Assembly (NCBI GenBank): GCA_029975435.1
Contig: JARKPC010000293.1
Coordinates: 1 to 43,130, forward strand
Length of the DNA: 43,130 nt
DNA from: Propionivibrio sp.
GTDB taxonomy: Bacteria; Pseudomonadota; Gammaproteobacteria; Burkholderiales; Rhodocyclaceae
Reading direction: 5' to 3'
In this document: in pieces, positions 1 through 7,012 of the stretch
How the letters are laid out: every line of letters begins with the position of its first letter
Position numbering within the stretch: the stretch's first letter is position 1
The notes under the pieces: generated by a model
What the model saw: the letters and a program-made list of their open reading frames with translations, nothing else
Told to the model about the DNA's origin: nothing
Databases searched by the model: none
Program-made: the position numbers and the translations under genes

Positions 1-572
1 ACACCGACCGCATGAGCACGGTCCGCAGCGTACTGGAGAGCGGCGTGCTCGGACCAATCCGCAGCATCAATTCGACGTTTCGCTTTTTCCTCGACCGGCA
101 AGACACGATCAAGGAAAAACCTGAACTCGGCGGCGGCTCGATGTACGACGTGGGATGCTACCCGCTGAACCTGATCGGTCTTGTCACGCAGGCCGACCCC
201 GTATCCATCGCCGTGGAGTGCGACAGACCGCATGGGGTAGACGTCAACCTTTCAGCCATCCTGCGCTACGCCGACGGCCTCATCGCCACGCTGCATTGCG
301 GATTCAACGCCTTCGGCCGGATACACAGCGAGATTATCGGTACGGACGGGGCGCTGCTGATTCCCGACACGTTTCTCGACGACGCCGGCGAAATCACCCT
401 GCAAACGAAACAGGGAAGCCAGACGATCGCCGTCATCAAGTCGGATCGCTACTGCGAAGAAATCCGGGATTTCGGTTCCGCCGTCATTGAAAAACGTTGT
501 CCGATGCTCGAACTGGAGGAATCGTTGCGCAACATGCGCATCCTCGACCGCATTCTGGACAAGATCCACTGA
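1..572 (+). CDS. Gfo/Idh/MocA family oxidoreductase, C-terminal part (5' truncated by window)
   Basis: The frame is open from the left edge, so the first ATG at 12 is probably internal. The visible ~190 residues match the C-terminal substrate domain of NAD(P)-dependent Gfo/Idh/MocA dehydrogenases. The stretch GVLGPIRSINSTFRF is the usual entry into that domain, and GGGSMYDVGCYPLNL carries the G(G)G..D.G.Y..N signature, where the conserved aspartate helps form the active site. The N-terminal Rossmann fold lies outside the window. The family acts on sugars, inositols and related polyols; the substrate cannot be told here. The gene is followed by a 242 bp gap and a TRAP operon on the same strand, so a shared role in sugar or sugar-acid catabolism is possible (inference). 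Family assignment is firm; function is open. Confidence 0.85.
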   Translation, partial: TDRMSTVRSVLESGVLGPIRSINSTFRFFLDRQDTIKEKPELGGGSMYDVGCYPLNLIGLVTQADPVSIAVECDRPHGVDVNLSAILRYADGLIATLHCGFNAFGRIHSEIIGTDGALLIPDTFLDDAGEITLQTKQGSQTIAVIKSDRYCEEIRDFGSAVIEKRCPMLELEESLRNMRILDRILDKIH

Positions 573-610
573 ACCTCAAAACAAAAATGGAATATCGTTC
601 CAAAAATATC

Positions 611-639
611 TTGAACACCGATTCTGCTTGTCGTATATT
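611..639 (+). promoter_or_regulatory. Putative sigma-70 promoter of the TRAP operon with an overlapping palindrome
   Basis: TTGAAC at 611-616, a 17 bp spacer and TATATT at 634-639 make a plausible -35/-10 pair, about 175 bp upstream of dctP. The 10-bp palindrome TATTGCAATA at 636-645 overlaps the -10 and expected start point, a position typical of a repressor operator. The regulator is unknown. Prediction by eye only. Confidence 0.45.
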
Positions 640-737
640 GCAATACAACTTGTGCGGTTACAGACCATTACAAAAGCCGGCGGTCCGCAAAAGTGTTTTT
701 GAAAGGCCGATTTTCAGCGGGTTATGTAACGAGAGTG

Positions 738-751
738 ACGATCGCGATCGT
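738..751. promoter_or_regulatory. Perfect 14-bp palindrome in the dctP leader
   Basis: ACGATCGCGATCGT is a perfect palindrome about 64 bp upstream of the dctP start, inside the predicted 5' untranslated region. It could be a protein-binding site or a short hairpin. No regulator can be assigned from sequence. Confidence 0.3.
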
Positions 752-814
752 GACAGTCCCGCCTATCTGCTTGCAAAACCGTGGCGAAAGCCATTCAATC
801 AACCAGGAGGACTT

Positions 815-1795
815 ATGATCTCGTTTCGTAAAAGCGTATTGAGCATCTGCTTCGCAACATTGATCGGCAGCGTCAGCACCATGGCCGCCGCGCAGGAATT
901 GAAGGCGGCGGACGTTCACCCCGAAGGCTACCCGACCGTGGTCGCCGTGCAAAACCTGGGCAAGAAGTTGGAAGCCGCCACGAACGGCCGTCTGAAGGTC
1001 AAGATGTATCCGAACATGGCGCTCGGCGACGAGAAGTCGATGATCGAGCAGACCCAGGCTGGCGGCATCGACATGCTGCGCACCTCCCTTGGCCCGATGG
1101 GTCCGGTCGTTCCCGAAGTCAACGTCTTCAACATGCCCTTCGTGTTCCGCAACGCCGCCCACATGCGCGCCGTGATCGACGGGCCGATCGGCGATGAAAT
1201 CCTGAAGAAGATCACCGACAGTTCGGTCAACCTGGTCGGCCTCGCCTGGATGGACGGCGGCACGCGCAACCTGTACACCAAGAAGGCCGTGCGCAAGCCC
1301 GCCGACCTCGCTGGACAGAAGGTCCGCATGATGGGCAACCCGCTCTTCGTCGACACCATGAACGCCATGGGCGGCAGCGGCGTCTCGATGGGCATGGCCG
1401 AGCTGTTCAGCTCGATGCAAACCGGCGTGGTCGACGGCGCGGAAAACAATGAACCGACCTACGTGACACAGAACCACTTCACGGTCGCCAAGTTCTACAA
1501 CCGCACGGCTCACCTGATCATCCCTGAAATCCTGGTGTTCTCGAAAGCCAAGTTCAACAAGCTGAGCGCCGAAGATCAGGCCCTGATCAAGAAGCTGGCC
1601 CGCGAAGCGCAACTGGAACAACGCAAGCTGTGGGACGAAAAGGTTGCTGAATCGGTTGCCAAGATGAAGGCCGCCGGCGTGACCGTCGTTGACGACGTCG
1701 ACCAACCCGCCTTCTTCAAGGCCACGCAACCGGTGCGCGACAAGTACGGCGCCGCTTACGCCGAACTGATCAACCGCATCCAGGCGGTCAAGTAA
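815..1795 (+). CDS. dctP: TRAP transporter solute-binding subunit (DctP family)
   Basis: This is a 326-residue periplasmic binding protein of a tripartite ATP-independent periplasmic (TRAP) transporter. The start at 815 is set by AGGAGG at 805-810 and by a clear Sec signal peptide (basic start, hydrophobic core, likely cut after MAAAQ). Family marks are the central MPFVFRNAAHMRAV segment, DLAGQKVRMM with the arginine that usually clamps the ligand carboxylate, and GVVDGAENNEPTY. The length is typical. It delivers its ligand to the DctQ/DctM membrane pair encoded next. Ligands of this family are mostly organic acids, sugar acids or related carboxylates; the exact one cannot be read here. A hairpin terminator right after the gene probably raises its level above that of the membrane subunits. 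Confidence 0.93.
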   Translation: MISFRKSVLSICFATLIGSVSTMAAAQELKAADVHPEGYPTVVAVQNLGKKLEAATNGRLKVKMYPNMALGDEKSMIEQTQAGGIDMLRTSLGPMGPVVPEVNVFNMPFVFRNAAHMRAVIDGPIGDEILKKITDSSVNLVGLAWMDGGTRNLYTKKAVRKPADLAGQKVRMMGNPLFVDTMNAMGGSGVSMGMAELFSSMQTGVVDGAENNEPTYVTQNHFTVAKFYNRTAHLIIPEILVFSKAKFNKLSAEDQALIKKLAREAQLEQRKLWDEKVAESVAKMKAAGVTVVDDVDQPAFFKATQPVRDKYGAAYAELINRIQAVK

Positions 1796-1811
1796 CAGCC
1801 TTGGCATCAGG

Positions 1812-1842
1812 ACTGGCGAGCTCCCCGGCTCGCCAGTTTTTT
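1812..1842 (+). terminator. Intra-operon hairpin/attenuator between dctP and dctQ
   Basis: CTGGCGAGC at 1813-1821 pairs perfectly with GCTCGCCAG at 1828-1836 across a 6-nt loop, with an extra A-T pair outside and six T residues at 1837-1842. It sits 17 bp after the dctP stop and 9 bp before the dctQ ribosome-binding site. It may stop part of the transcription and stabilise the dctP message, giving excess binding protein over permease. Confidence 0.75.
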
Positions 1843-1865
1843 CGCACCCTCGGAGGTAGTTGCAA

Positions 1866-2381
1866 ATGAAAGAAGCCTACTGCAATGCGATGGACAAGGT
1901 CTATTGGCTCTGTATCTGGATCGCCGGTCTGGCCATGACTGTCATGACCCTGGTGATTCCCGTCCAGGTCGTCGCTCGCAAATGGTTCGATTCCGGCCTG
2001 TCCTGGCCCGAACCCGCCGCACTCGTCTGCATGATCGTCTTCACGTTCATCGGATCCGCTGCCGCCTATCGCGCCGGCAGCCATATCGCCGTCACCATGC
2101 TTACCGACCGCCTGCCGGAAGGCGCTCAAGTCATAGCAGCACGCATCGTAGACGTCCTGATGGCGCTGATCGCGCTGTTCGTCATCTATTACGGTGGCGA
2201 CCGTGTCCTGTTCTTCATGGGAACCAAGCAGAGTCTGCCCGATTTCCCGTCGCTGCAGGTGTACTGGACGTATCTCCCGTTACCGATCGGTTCGCTGGCC
2301 ACCTTGCTGTTCGTCATCGAAGCCATCCTGTTCGGAAGACAAAACCATCGTCCGATCGTGATGATCGGCAGCCACGGCTGA
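1866..2381 (+). CDS. dctQ: TRAP transporter small membrane subunit (DctQ family)
   Basis: This 171-residue membrane protein has four hydrophobic helices, the expected layout for the small TRAP permease subunit, which supports the large subunit. The WPEPAALVCMIVFTFIGSAAAYRAGSHI stretch is characteristic: the E of WxEE/WxEP and the H near the end of the second-third helix hairpin are conserved in the family. The ATG at 1866 is preferred over a TTG at 1860, because CGGAGG at 1851-1856 lies 9 nt upstream of the ATG but only 3 nt from the TTG. It is the middle gene of the dctP-dctQ-dctM operon and depends on read-through of the hairpin after dctP. Confidence 0.92.
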   Translation: MKEAYCNAMDKVYWLCIWIAGLAMTVMTLVIPVQVVARKWFDSGLSWPEPAALVCMIVFTFIGSAAAYRAGSHIAVTMLTDRLPEGAQVIAARIVDVLMALIALFVIYYGGDRVLFFMGTKQSLPDFPSLQVYWTYLPLPIGSLATLLFVIEAILFGRQNHRPIVMIGSHG

Positions 2382-2421
2382 TCCGATGAAACCTGAAATG
2401 CAGAAATAAGGAACCAGATCC

Positions 2422-3996
2422 ATGGATGCATTGGTAATAATGGGAACATTCTTCCTGCTGCTGGCGGTCGGCGTACCTGTCGCCTACACGCTGGGCCTGA
2501 CCGCTCTCGTCGGCGCCGTCTATTTCAGCGGGGACATGTCCTTCATGACGATCGTCATGCTCAAGATGGGCGACGGCGTCAACAAGTTCACCCTGCTGGC
2601 CATTCCGTTCTTCGTCCTGGCCGGCGCGATCATGGCCGAAGGCGGCATCGCCTCGCGCCTGGTCAATTTCGCCTCGATTTTCGTCGGCTTCATCCGTGGC
2701 GGCCTGTCGCTGGTAAACATTTTGGCGTCCACCTTCTTCGGCGCCATCTCCGGATCGTCCGTAGCGGACACCGCATCCATCGGATCGGTGATGATCCCGG
2801 AAATGGAGAAGAAAGGCTATCCGCGCCCCTACGCCGCGGCCGTCACCGCCTCCGGATCGGTACAGGCCATCCTGATTCCGCCGAGCCATAACGCGGTGAT
2901 CTATTCGCTGGCCGCCGGCGGAAGCATCTCGATCGGCGCGCTGTTCCTGGCAGGGGTCATGCCGGGCCTGGTGCTGTGCGTCACGTTGATGACCATGTGC
3001 ATCTTCTTCGCGAAGAAGCGTGGCTATCCCAAGGGCGAGCCAATCCCCATCAAGGACGCGCTGAAGATGATGGTTGACGCCCTGCCCGGACTGTTCACCG
3101 TAGTGATTATCCTCGGTGGCATCCTGTCCGGCTGGTACACGGCCACTGAATCGGCCGCGATGGCCTGCGTCTGGGCGTTCCTGGTCACGATGTTCTACTA
3201 CCGCGACTACAAGTGGAACCAGTTGCCCATCCTGGTGCATCGCACGGTCAAGACCGTCACCATCGTGATGATCCTGATCGGATTTGCTGCCGCTTTCGGC
3301 CACATCCTGACGATGCTGTCGTTGCCCCTGCAGATCTCCAAGTTCTTCACCGGAATTTCCGAGAATCCTTATGTGGTGCTGCTGGCCATCAACGTGCTGC
3401 TGCTGATCCTCGGCACCCTGATGGATATGGCGCCGCTGATCCTGATCCTGACCCCGATCCTGCTCCCGGTCGTCACCCATTTGGGCGTTCATCCGGTGCA
3501 TTTCGGCATGATCATGATGGTCAACCTCGGTATCGGCCTGATCACGCCGCCGGTCGGTTCGGTGCTGTTCGTGGCCAGTGCCGTGTCCAATCAGAAAATG
3601 GAGACCGTCACCCGTGCCATGGCGCCATTTTTCGTGGCGCTGTTCACCGTCCTGATGATCGTCACCTACGTGCCGCAGGTTTCCCTGTGGCTGCCGCGTG
3701 TGACCGGAGAACTGAACTACCCGCCCGACGTTGTCGATGACGTGGCAACGACGGCCAAGGGGCAACCGGTGGTCATCGATGCACTGAAGAACGATTCGGA
3801 CAAGGAAAAGGACCCGCTGACGATCACCAAGGTCGTCGTCGTGGAGGGCAAGGGCGAAGCCATGGTCAATGCCGACGGCGCTGTTCTCTTCACCCCGGCA
3901 GCCGATTTCACCGGGAAAGCGGTGCTCGAATATACCGCGAACGATTTCCGCGGCGGGCCGGAAAAAGCGAAGATCACCGTAACCGTCACCCCCTGA
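2422..3996 (+). CDS. dctM: TRAP transporter large permease (DctM) with a C-terminal Ig/cadherin-like domain
   Basis: Residues 1-430 are a complete DctM permease, the ion-coupled transport subunit. It has many hydrophobic helices, the motif FFGAISGSSVADTASIGSVMIP near residues 105-126, and the second re-entrant region LGIGLITPPVGSVLFVAS near 370. A normal DctM ends soon after the YVPQVSLWLPR segment. Here the frame runs on for about 94 residues (nt ~3712-3993) with VVDDVATTAKGQPVVIDALKND, DPLTITKV, GAVLFTPAADFTGKAVLEY and a beta-rich end ITVTVTP. This is the pattern of tandem-95/Big_9/cadherin-like bacterial Ig repeats, normally found in secreted adhesins. No frameshift is involved. The tail would be expected on the periplasmic side, but the topology is not settled by the sequence. 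Permease call firm; tail fold likely; its role unknown. Confidence 0.93.
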   Translation: MDALVIMGTFFLLLAVGVPVAYTLGLTALVGAVYFSGDMSFMTIVMLKMGDGVNKFTLLAIPFFVLAGAIMAEGGIASRLVNFASIFVGFIRGGLSLVNILASTFFGAISGSSVADTASIGSVMIPEMEKKGYPRPYAAAVTASGSVQAILIPPSHNAVIYSLAAGGSISIGALFLAGVMPGLVLCVTLMTMCIFFAKKRGYPKGEPIPIKDALKMMVDALPGLFTVVIILGGILSGWYTATESAAMACVWAFLVTMFYYRDYKWNQLPILVHRTVKTVTIVMILIGFAAAFGHILTMLSLPLQISKFFTGISENPYVVLLAINVLLLILGTLMDMAPLILILTPILLPVVTHLGVHPVHFGMIMMVNLGIGLITPPVGSVLFVASAVSNQKMETVTRAMAPFFVALFTVLMIVTYVPQVSLWLPRVTGELNYPPDVVDDVATTAKGQPVVIDALKNDSDKEKDPLTITKVVVVEGKGEAMVNADGAVLFTPAADFTGKAVLEYTANDFRGGPEKAKITVTVTP

Positions 3997-4016
3997 CGGA
4001 CGTCGTCCCTCAGCAC

Positions 4017-4051
4017 AAAAAGAAACCCGGGCATAGCCCGGGTTTCTTTTT
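4017..4051. terminator. Bidirectional terminator between dctM and the Tim44-like gene
   Basis: GAAACCCGGGC at 4022-4032 pairs perfectly with GCCCGGGTTTC at 4036-4046 around an ATA loop. A-run 4017-4021 and T-run 4047-4051 flank it, so it can end transcription from either side. It lies between the convergent dctM and Tim44-like genes. Confidence 0.9.
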
Positions 4052-4071
4052 GACTGCACACCAAGGACAGG

Positions 4072-4935
4072 TCAGTTCACCTGTTGTATTCCGGCGATGA
4101 CCCAGCCCTTGTCGCCGGCAACCGGCTTGCTGAGATTCCACACTTCGTCGAACGGCACAGCGGCAGACTCGGCCTCCTCGCGGATCAGTCCGCTGAAGCG
4201 CACGCTGGCGATATGCTGGCTGCCCTCCGTCGCCACTTCCAGGAGATCCGCATCCAGGCGTACGACGTCGGTCTGCTGCTGGACGGCACCGCGCTCATCC
4301 ATTTGCAGTCGAATCTCGGCAAACAGTTCGGGAGTAGTGAACTCCCGAATGTCGTCGACGTTCTTCGCGTCGTTGGCCGCTTGCAGCCGGACGAAATTGA
4401 GCTTGGCCACCCGCAGGAAGCCCTCGGCGTCAAAGTCGGCCGGAATGCGCGACGCCGGCAGAACGCTACCGGCGGATGCCCCGGCGCCGTGCTCGGCGGC
4501 GGGCGGAATCGCAGAAGCATGACCGGCTCCGGCGTACTGCATCGTCGGGTTCGTTGGCGACGCCGCCGGAGCGTTGCGCCTGAACAGCATTCTGAAGACA
4601 AACAGGGCGGCCATCAGGAGCAAGCCAATCATCACCGCGTTAGCCAGTTCCGCGCCCAGTCCGAAATGGGAGAACAGGGCGGCAAGACCGATTCCGGCGG
4701 CCAACCCGGCGATCGGCCCAAGCCAGTTGCGTTTTGGTGTGGGCGCAGGAGCTGCGGCCGGTGACGCTGGCGCTGTCGGCGCCGCCTGCTGCGCGGGCTT
4801 GGCGGGTGCCGGCTGGACGGCCTGGCGTTGCATGCCGACCGTCTTTCCGCCGCCCAGGCGCTTGGCTTCGGCCTCGCCCATACTCAGGCCGAGAGCCATG
4901 ACCGAGAGGAATGCGGCCAAGAGAGCTTTTTTCAT
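4072..4935 (-). CDS. Tim44-like domain membrane protein
   Basis: The product is 287 residues. The start at 4935 gives MKKALLAAFLSVMALG, a signal peptide or first membrane helix, with GGAG upstream; a longer frame to 4998 adds nothing recognisable. After an Ala/Pro-rich linker (about 36-68) come two hydrophobic helices (about 71-90 and 98-117), a second linker, and a folded C-terminal domain from about 170 to the end. This part (FDAEGFLRVAKLNFVRLQ, FTTPELFAEI, FDEVWNLSKP, GWVIAGIQQV) fits the Tim44-like/NTF2-like domain found in many proteobacterial inner-membrane proteins. The bacterial role is not established; mitochondrial Tim44 tethers the import motor. The gene converges on dctM and shares its terminator. 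Confidence 0.85.
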   Translation of the reverse strand: MKKALLAAFLSVMALGLSMGEAEAKRLGGGKTVGMQRQAVQPAPAKPAQQAAPTAPASPAAAPAPTPKRNWLGPIAGLAAGIGLAALFSHFGLGAELANAVMIGLLLMAALFVFRMLFRRNAPAASPTNPTMQYAGAGHASAIPPAAEHGAGASAGSVLPASRIPADFDAEGFLRVAKLNFVRLQAANDAKNVDDIREFTTPELFAEIRLQMDERGAVQQQTDVVRLDADLLEVATEGSQHIASVRFSGLIREEAESAAVPFDEVWNLSKPVAGDKGWVIAGIQQVN

Positions 4936-5017
4936 GAGATAACTCCGTCTAGAGACCTGCAACCGAGGGCAAAAAGCCACAGCGGGCAGGCAGATCATTG
5001 GTTGAATACCGGGATGG

Positions 5018-5049
5018 AAAAACTTGCGCTCCGTCCGAACGACGGAGCG
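5018..5049 (-). terminator. Rho-independent terminator of the small hypothetical gene at 5070-5465
   Basis: CGCTCCGTC at 5027-5035 pairs with GACGGAGCG at 5041-5049 over a 5-nt loop. Read on the minus strand, the stem is followed by CAAGTTTTT (complement of 5018-5025). It lies 20 bp past the end of the minus-strand gene at 5070, which supports that gene being transcribed. Confidence 0.75.
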
Positions 5050-5069
5050 TCACCGAGCCTGAGCCCGGT

Positions 5070-5465
5070 TCAGGCCACAGCCAGTTTAGGTGGGCGCTCG
5101 AAGGAAAATACCGGGTCGGGAGACAGGGCAACGGAGTAGATGCTGCTCCACGACGCAACAGCGCGCCCCCAGTGCAGCGCGAAAAGCATCAGGAGCTTGT
5201 CCGTCTCATGCGAATAATCGCCGGAATACGCGTCGCCAAACGATTCGCCTTCAGATTCTCCCGCTGATGCCAAAGAGGGCGCAAACAGACTCTCCGCGTC
5301 TCCAGTCAAGTCCGTCGGGTTAACCAAGGCGGAAGAACCAGCAACGACCTGCGCGTGCTCCCCCGACGACACCGTAGCGCGGGAAGGCGTCAGGTGCGGC
5401 ACAACCAGCGAGAACGCCAACAGGATGGCGAGCAGCCAGCGGAAACGGACGGTAATAGCGATCAA
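5070..5465 (-). CDS. Small hypothetical protein with N-terminal membrane/signal segment
   Basis: This 131-residue frame has a hydrophobic N-terminus (FRWLLAILLAFSLVVPHL) that could be a signal peptide or anchor. A low-complexity middle rich in Ser, Glu and Gly follows (SAGESEGESFGDAYSGDY), then a hydrophobic-aromatic C-terminal part ending in FERPPKLAVA. I do not recognise a family. The only start upstream of the hydrophobic segment is a TTG at 5465, with a stop two codons before it and no good ribosome-binding site, so the start is uncertain. A convincing terminator just downstream argues that the gene is real. Confidence 0.5.
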   Translation of the reverse strand: MIAITVRFRWLLAILLAFSLVVPHLTPSRATVSSGEHAQVVAGSSALVNPTDLTGDAESLFAPSLASAGESEGESFGDAYSGDYSHETDKLLMLFALHWGRAVASWSSIYSVALSPDPVFSFERPPKLAVA

Positions 5466-5574
5466 ACTCTATAAGGAGGCAACCAGAAGGAAAAACAGTC
5501 TATCGCGCATCCCCTGCCAAAACAAGCGGAGGACGATGAGAACGGCCGGGGCTCTGCGATGCGCTGCCGTTCTC

Positions 5575-6471
5575 CTACGGCAAGGGAATCCCGGCACCTT
5601 CGGCCGTCGCCAGTTCGATGGCCGACCAGTCCAGCTTGCCTCTCCCCTGCCTGACGGCGTCTTGCAGGCGCAGGAACAGGAAATCGGCGACCGGCATGGG
5701 TACGCCTGAAGACGCTGCGGTTTCGCGCGCCAGGCGGATATCCTTCATGCCCAGTTCGAGGACAAAACCGGCCGGCTCGTAGATTCTCCCGGCAATGTTG
5801 CGCCCGTAGCTCTGATAGACCGGGCACGCAAAATTGGCATTGGTGAAGAAGTCATAAACCGCCGTACGGTCGATCCCGTTTTTTTCGCACAAAGCCATCG
5901 CCTCGGCCATGGCCTCGATTGCCGAAAGGATCATGAAATTCCCCGACAGCTTGACGACACTGGCCGCATCCGGCGAATCACCGAAATCCTGTACGCGCTG
6001 TCCAAGAAGTTCGAGGATCGGCTTGGCGCGCGTTTTGGCCGCCGCCAAACCGGACAGACAGATCCACAATTTTCGCGCGGCGGCGGCCTCGGGCCGGCCG
6101 AACACAGGAGCCGCGACGAACATGCTCCCGCGCGAGGAGTGTTCCGCGGCCAGTTTGCGCGAGGTCACGGGCGACACCGTGCTCATCGAGATGTGTAGCC
6201 CGCCTTCGCCGAGCGCGTCGGCAAAGCCCCCCGCGCCCAGGACGGCTTCCTCAAGCACGGCGTCGTTCGACAGCATGGTGAGGACCACGCCACCCGACTT
6301 GACCGCCTGCGCCGGCGAATCGGCGACGATGGCACCAAGCGCCGCCAGCGCTTCCGCCTTGTCGCGCGAACGATTGAACACGGTCACGGCATACCCGCTG
6401 GCGAGAAGATTGCGGGCAAAAGGGGTTCCCATATTGCCCAGGCCGATCACGGCAACTGATTCCATACTCAT
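5575..6471 (-). CDS. NAD(P)-dependent beta-hydroxyacid dehydrogenase (3-hydroxyisobutyrate dehydrogenase family)
   Basis: The 298-residue protein has the usual family length. The N-terminal Rossmann fold shows GLGNMG at residues 10-15 and VFNRS at 31-35, whose Asn-Arg suggests preference for NADPH. The substrate motif is HISMSTVSP near 93-101, and the catalytic lysine is K174 in VVKLSGNF. The C-terminal half is the all-helical domain that completes the active site (ELGMKDIRLA). AGGAG sits 8 nt before the ATG. Such enzymes reduce or oxidise 3-hydroxyisobutyrate, tartronate semialdehyde, succinic semialdehyde or glyoxylate. The context does not decide between these; the NRS motif favours a semialdehyde/glyoxylate reductase (inference). 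Confidence 0.88.
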   Translation of the reverse strand: MSMESVAVIGLGNMGTPFARNLLASGYAVTVFNRSRDKAEALAALGAIVADSPAQAVKSGGVVLTMLSNDAVLEEAVLGAGGFADALGEGGLHISMSTVSPVTSRKLAAEHSSRGSMFVAAPVFGRPEAAAARKLWICLSGLAAAKTRAKPILELLGQRVQDFGDSPDAASVVKLSGNFMILSAIEAMAEAMALCEKNGIDRTAVYDFFTNANFACPVYQSYGRNIAGRIYEPAGFVLELGMKDIRLARETAASSGVPMPVADFLFLRLQDAVRQGRGKLDWSAIELATAEGAGIPLP

Positions 6472-6535
6472 CTGATTTCTCCTGATCCGAGCGATGACTT
6501 CAAATCGGAGATTCTAACGGGTATCGACAGGGTTG

Positions 6536-6988
6536 TTACTTCACCTCGAACTCGAAGCTGGCGGCCACCTGGCCTTCCACCACGACATCGAGCTGCCGGC
6601 GCCCGGGCGGCTCCTGCGGACCGATCGACCACTCGCCGTAGATACGCCCGTCGACCGGCACCAGCTGGCGCTGGCTGACCTGATTGCGCCGTTCCAAGGG
6701 GATCACCAGCTTCGTGCCGCCGGGCGTGTCGGTACGCTGTTCGATGGCTTTGCTCGGTAACAGATATTCCTCGCGCACACTGACGGAACGCTTCACGCCG
6801 CGCAATTCGATCATCCAGCCATAACGCTGACCTTCACGGTGCGGAATCACGCGTGTCGGTTCAAAGACGACCCGCTGCGGATCGCTGGCGTCAAAGACGC
6901 CAAATTCGGCCGAAACGATCTCAACCGCCAACGCGTTGAAAGCCGCGGCGAACAGCAGAAGAAACACGAATTGATGCAAACGCTTCAT
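6536..6988 (-). CDS. Exported DUF3859-like protein, function unknown
   Basis: The product is 150 residues and begins MKRLHQFVFLLLFAAAFNALA, a clear Sec signal peptide. The ATG at 6988 is chosen over an in-frame GTG at 6997 because AAGGA lies at normal distance from it. The mature part is predicted to be beta-rich. AEFGVFDASDP followed by TRVIPHREGQRYGW resembles the small uncharacterised DUF3859 family, in which a G-[FY] segment precedes T..IP...G..[FY]G. That link rests on pattern memory and is tentative. The gene stands 24 bp after an EamA permease gene on the same strand and may be cotranscribed with it. Confidence 0.7.
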   Translation of the reverse strand: MKRLHQFVFLLLFAAAFNALAVEIVSAEFGVFDASDPQRVVFEPTRVIPHREGQRYGWMIELRGVKRSVSVREEYLLPSKAIEQRTDTPGGTKLVIPLERRNQVSQRQLVPVDGRIYGEWSIGPQEPPGRRQLDVVVEGQVAASFEFEVK

Positions 6989-7012
6989 GATCACCACATC
7001 CTTGCCAGAAAG

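Noticed and set aside
722..1807. 361-residue minus-strand frame over dctP
   Set aside because: It mirrors the dctP reading frame and has no ribosome site or family features.
2314..4059. 581-residue minus-strand frame over dctM
   Set aside because: It is opposite an unmistakable permease gene, is rich in His/Asp/Gln, and has no recognisable domain.
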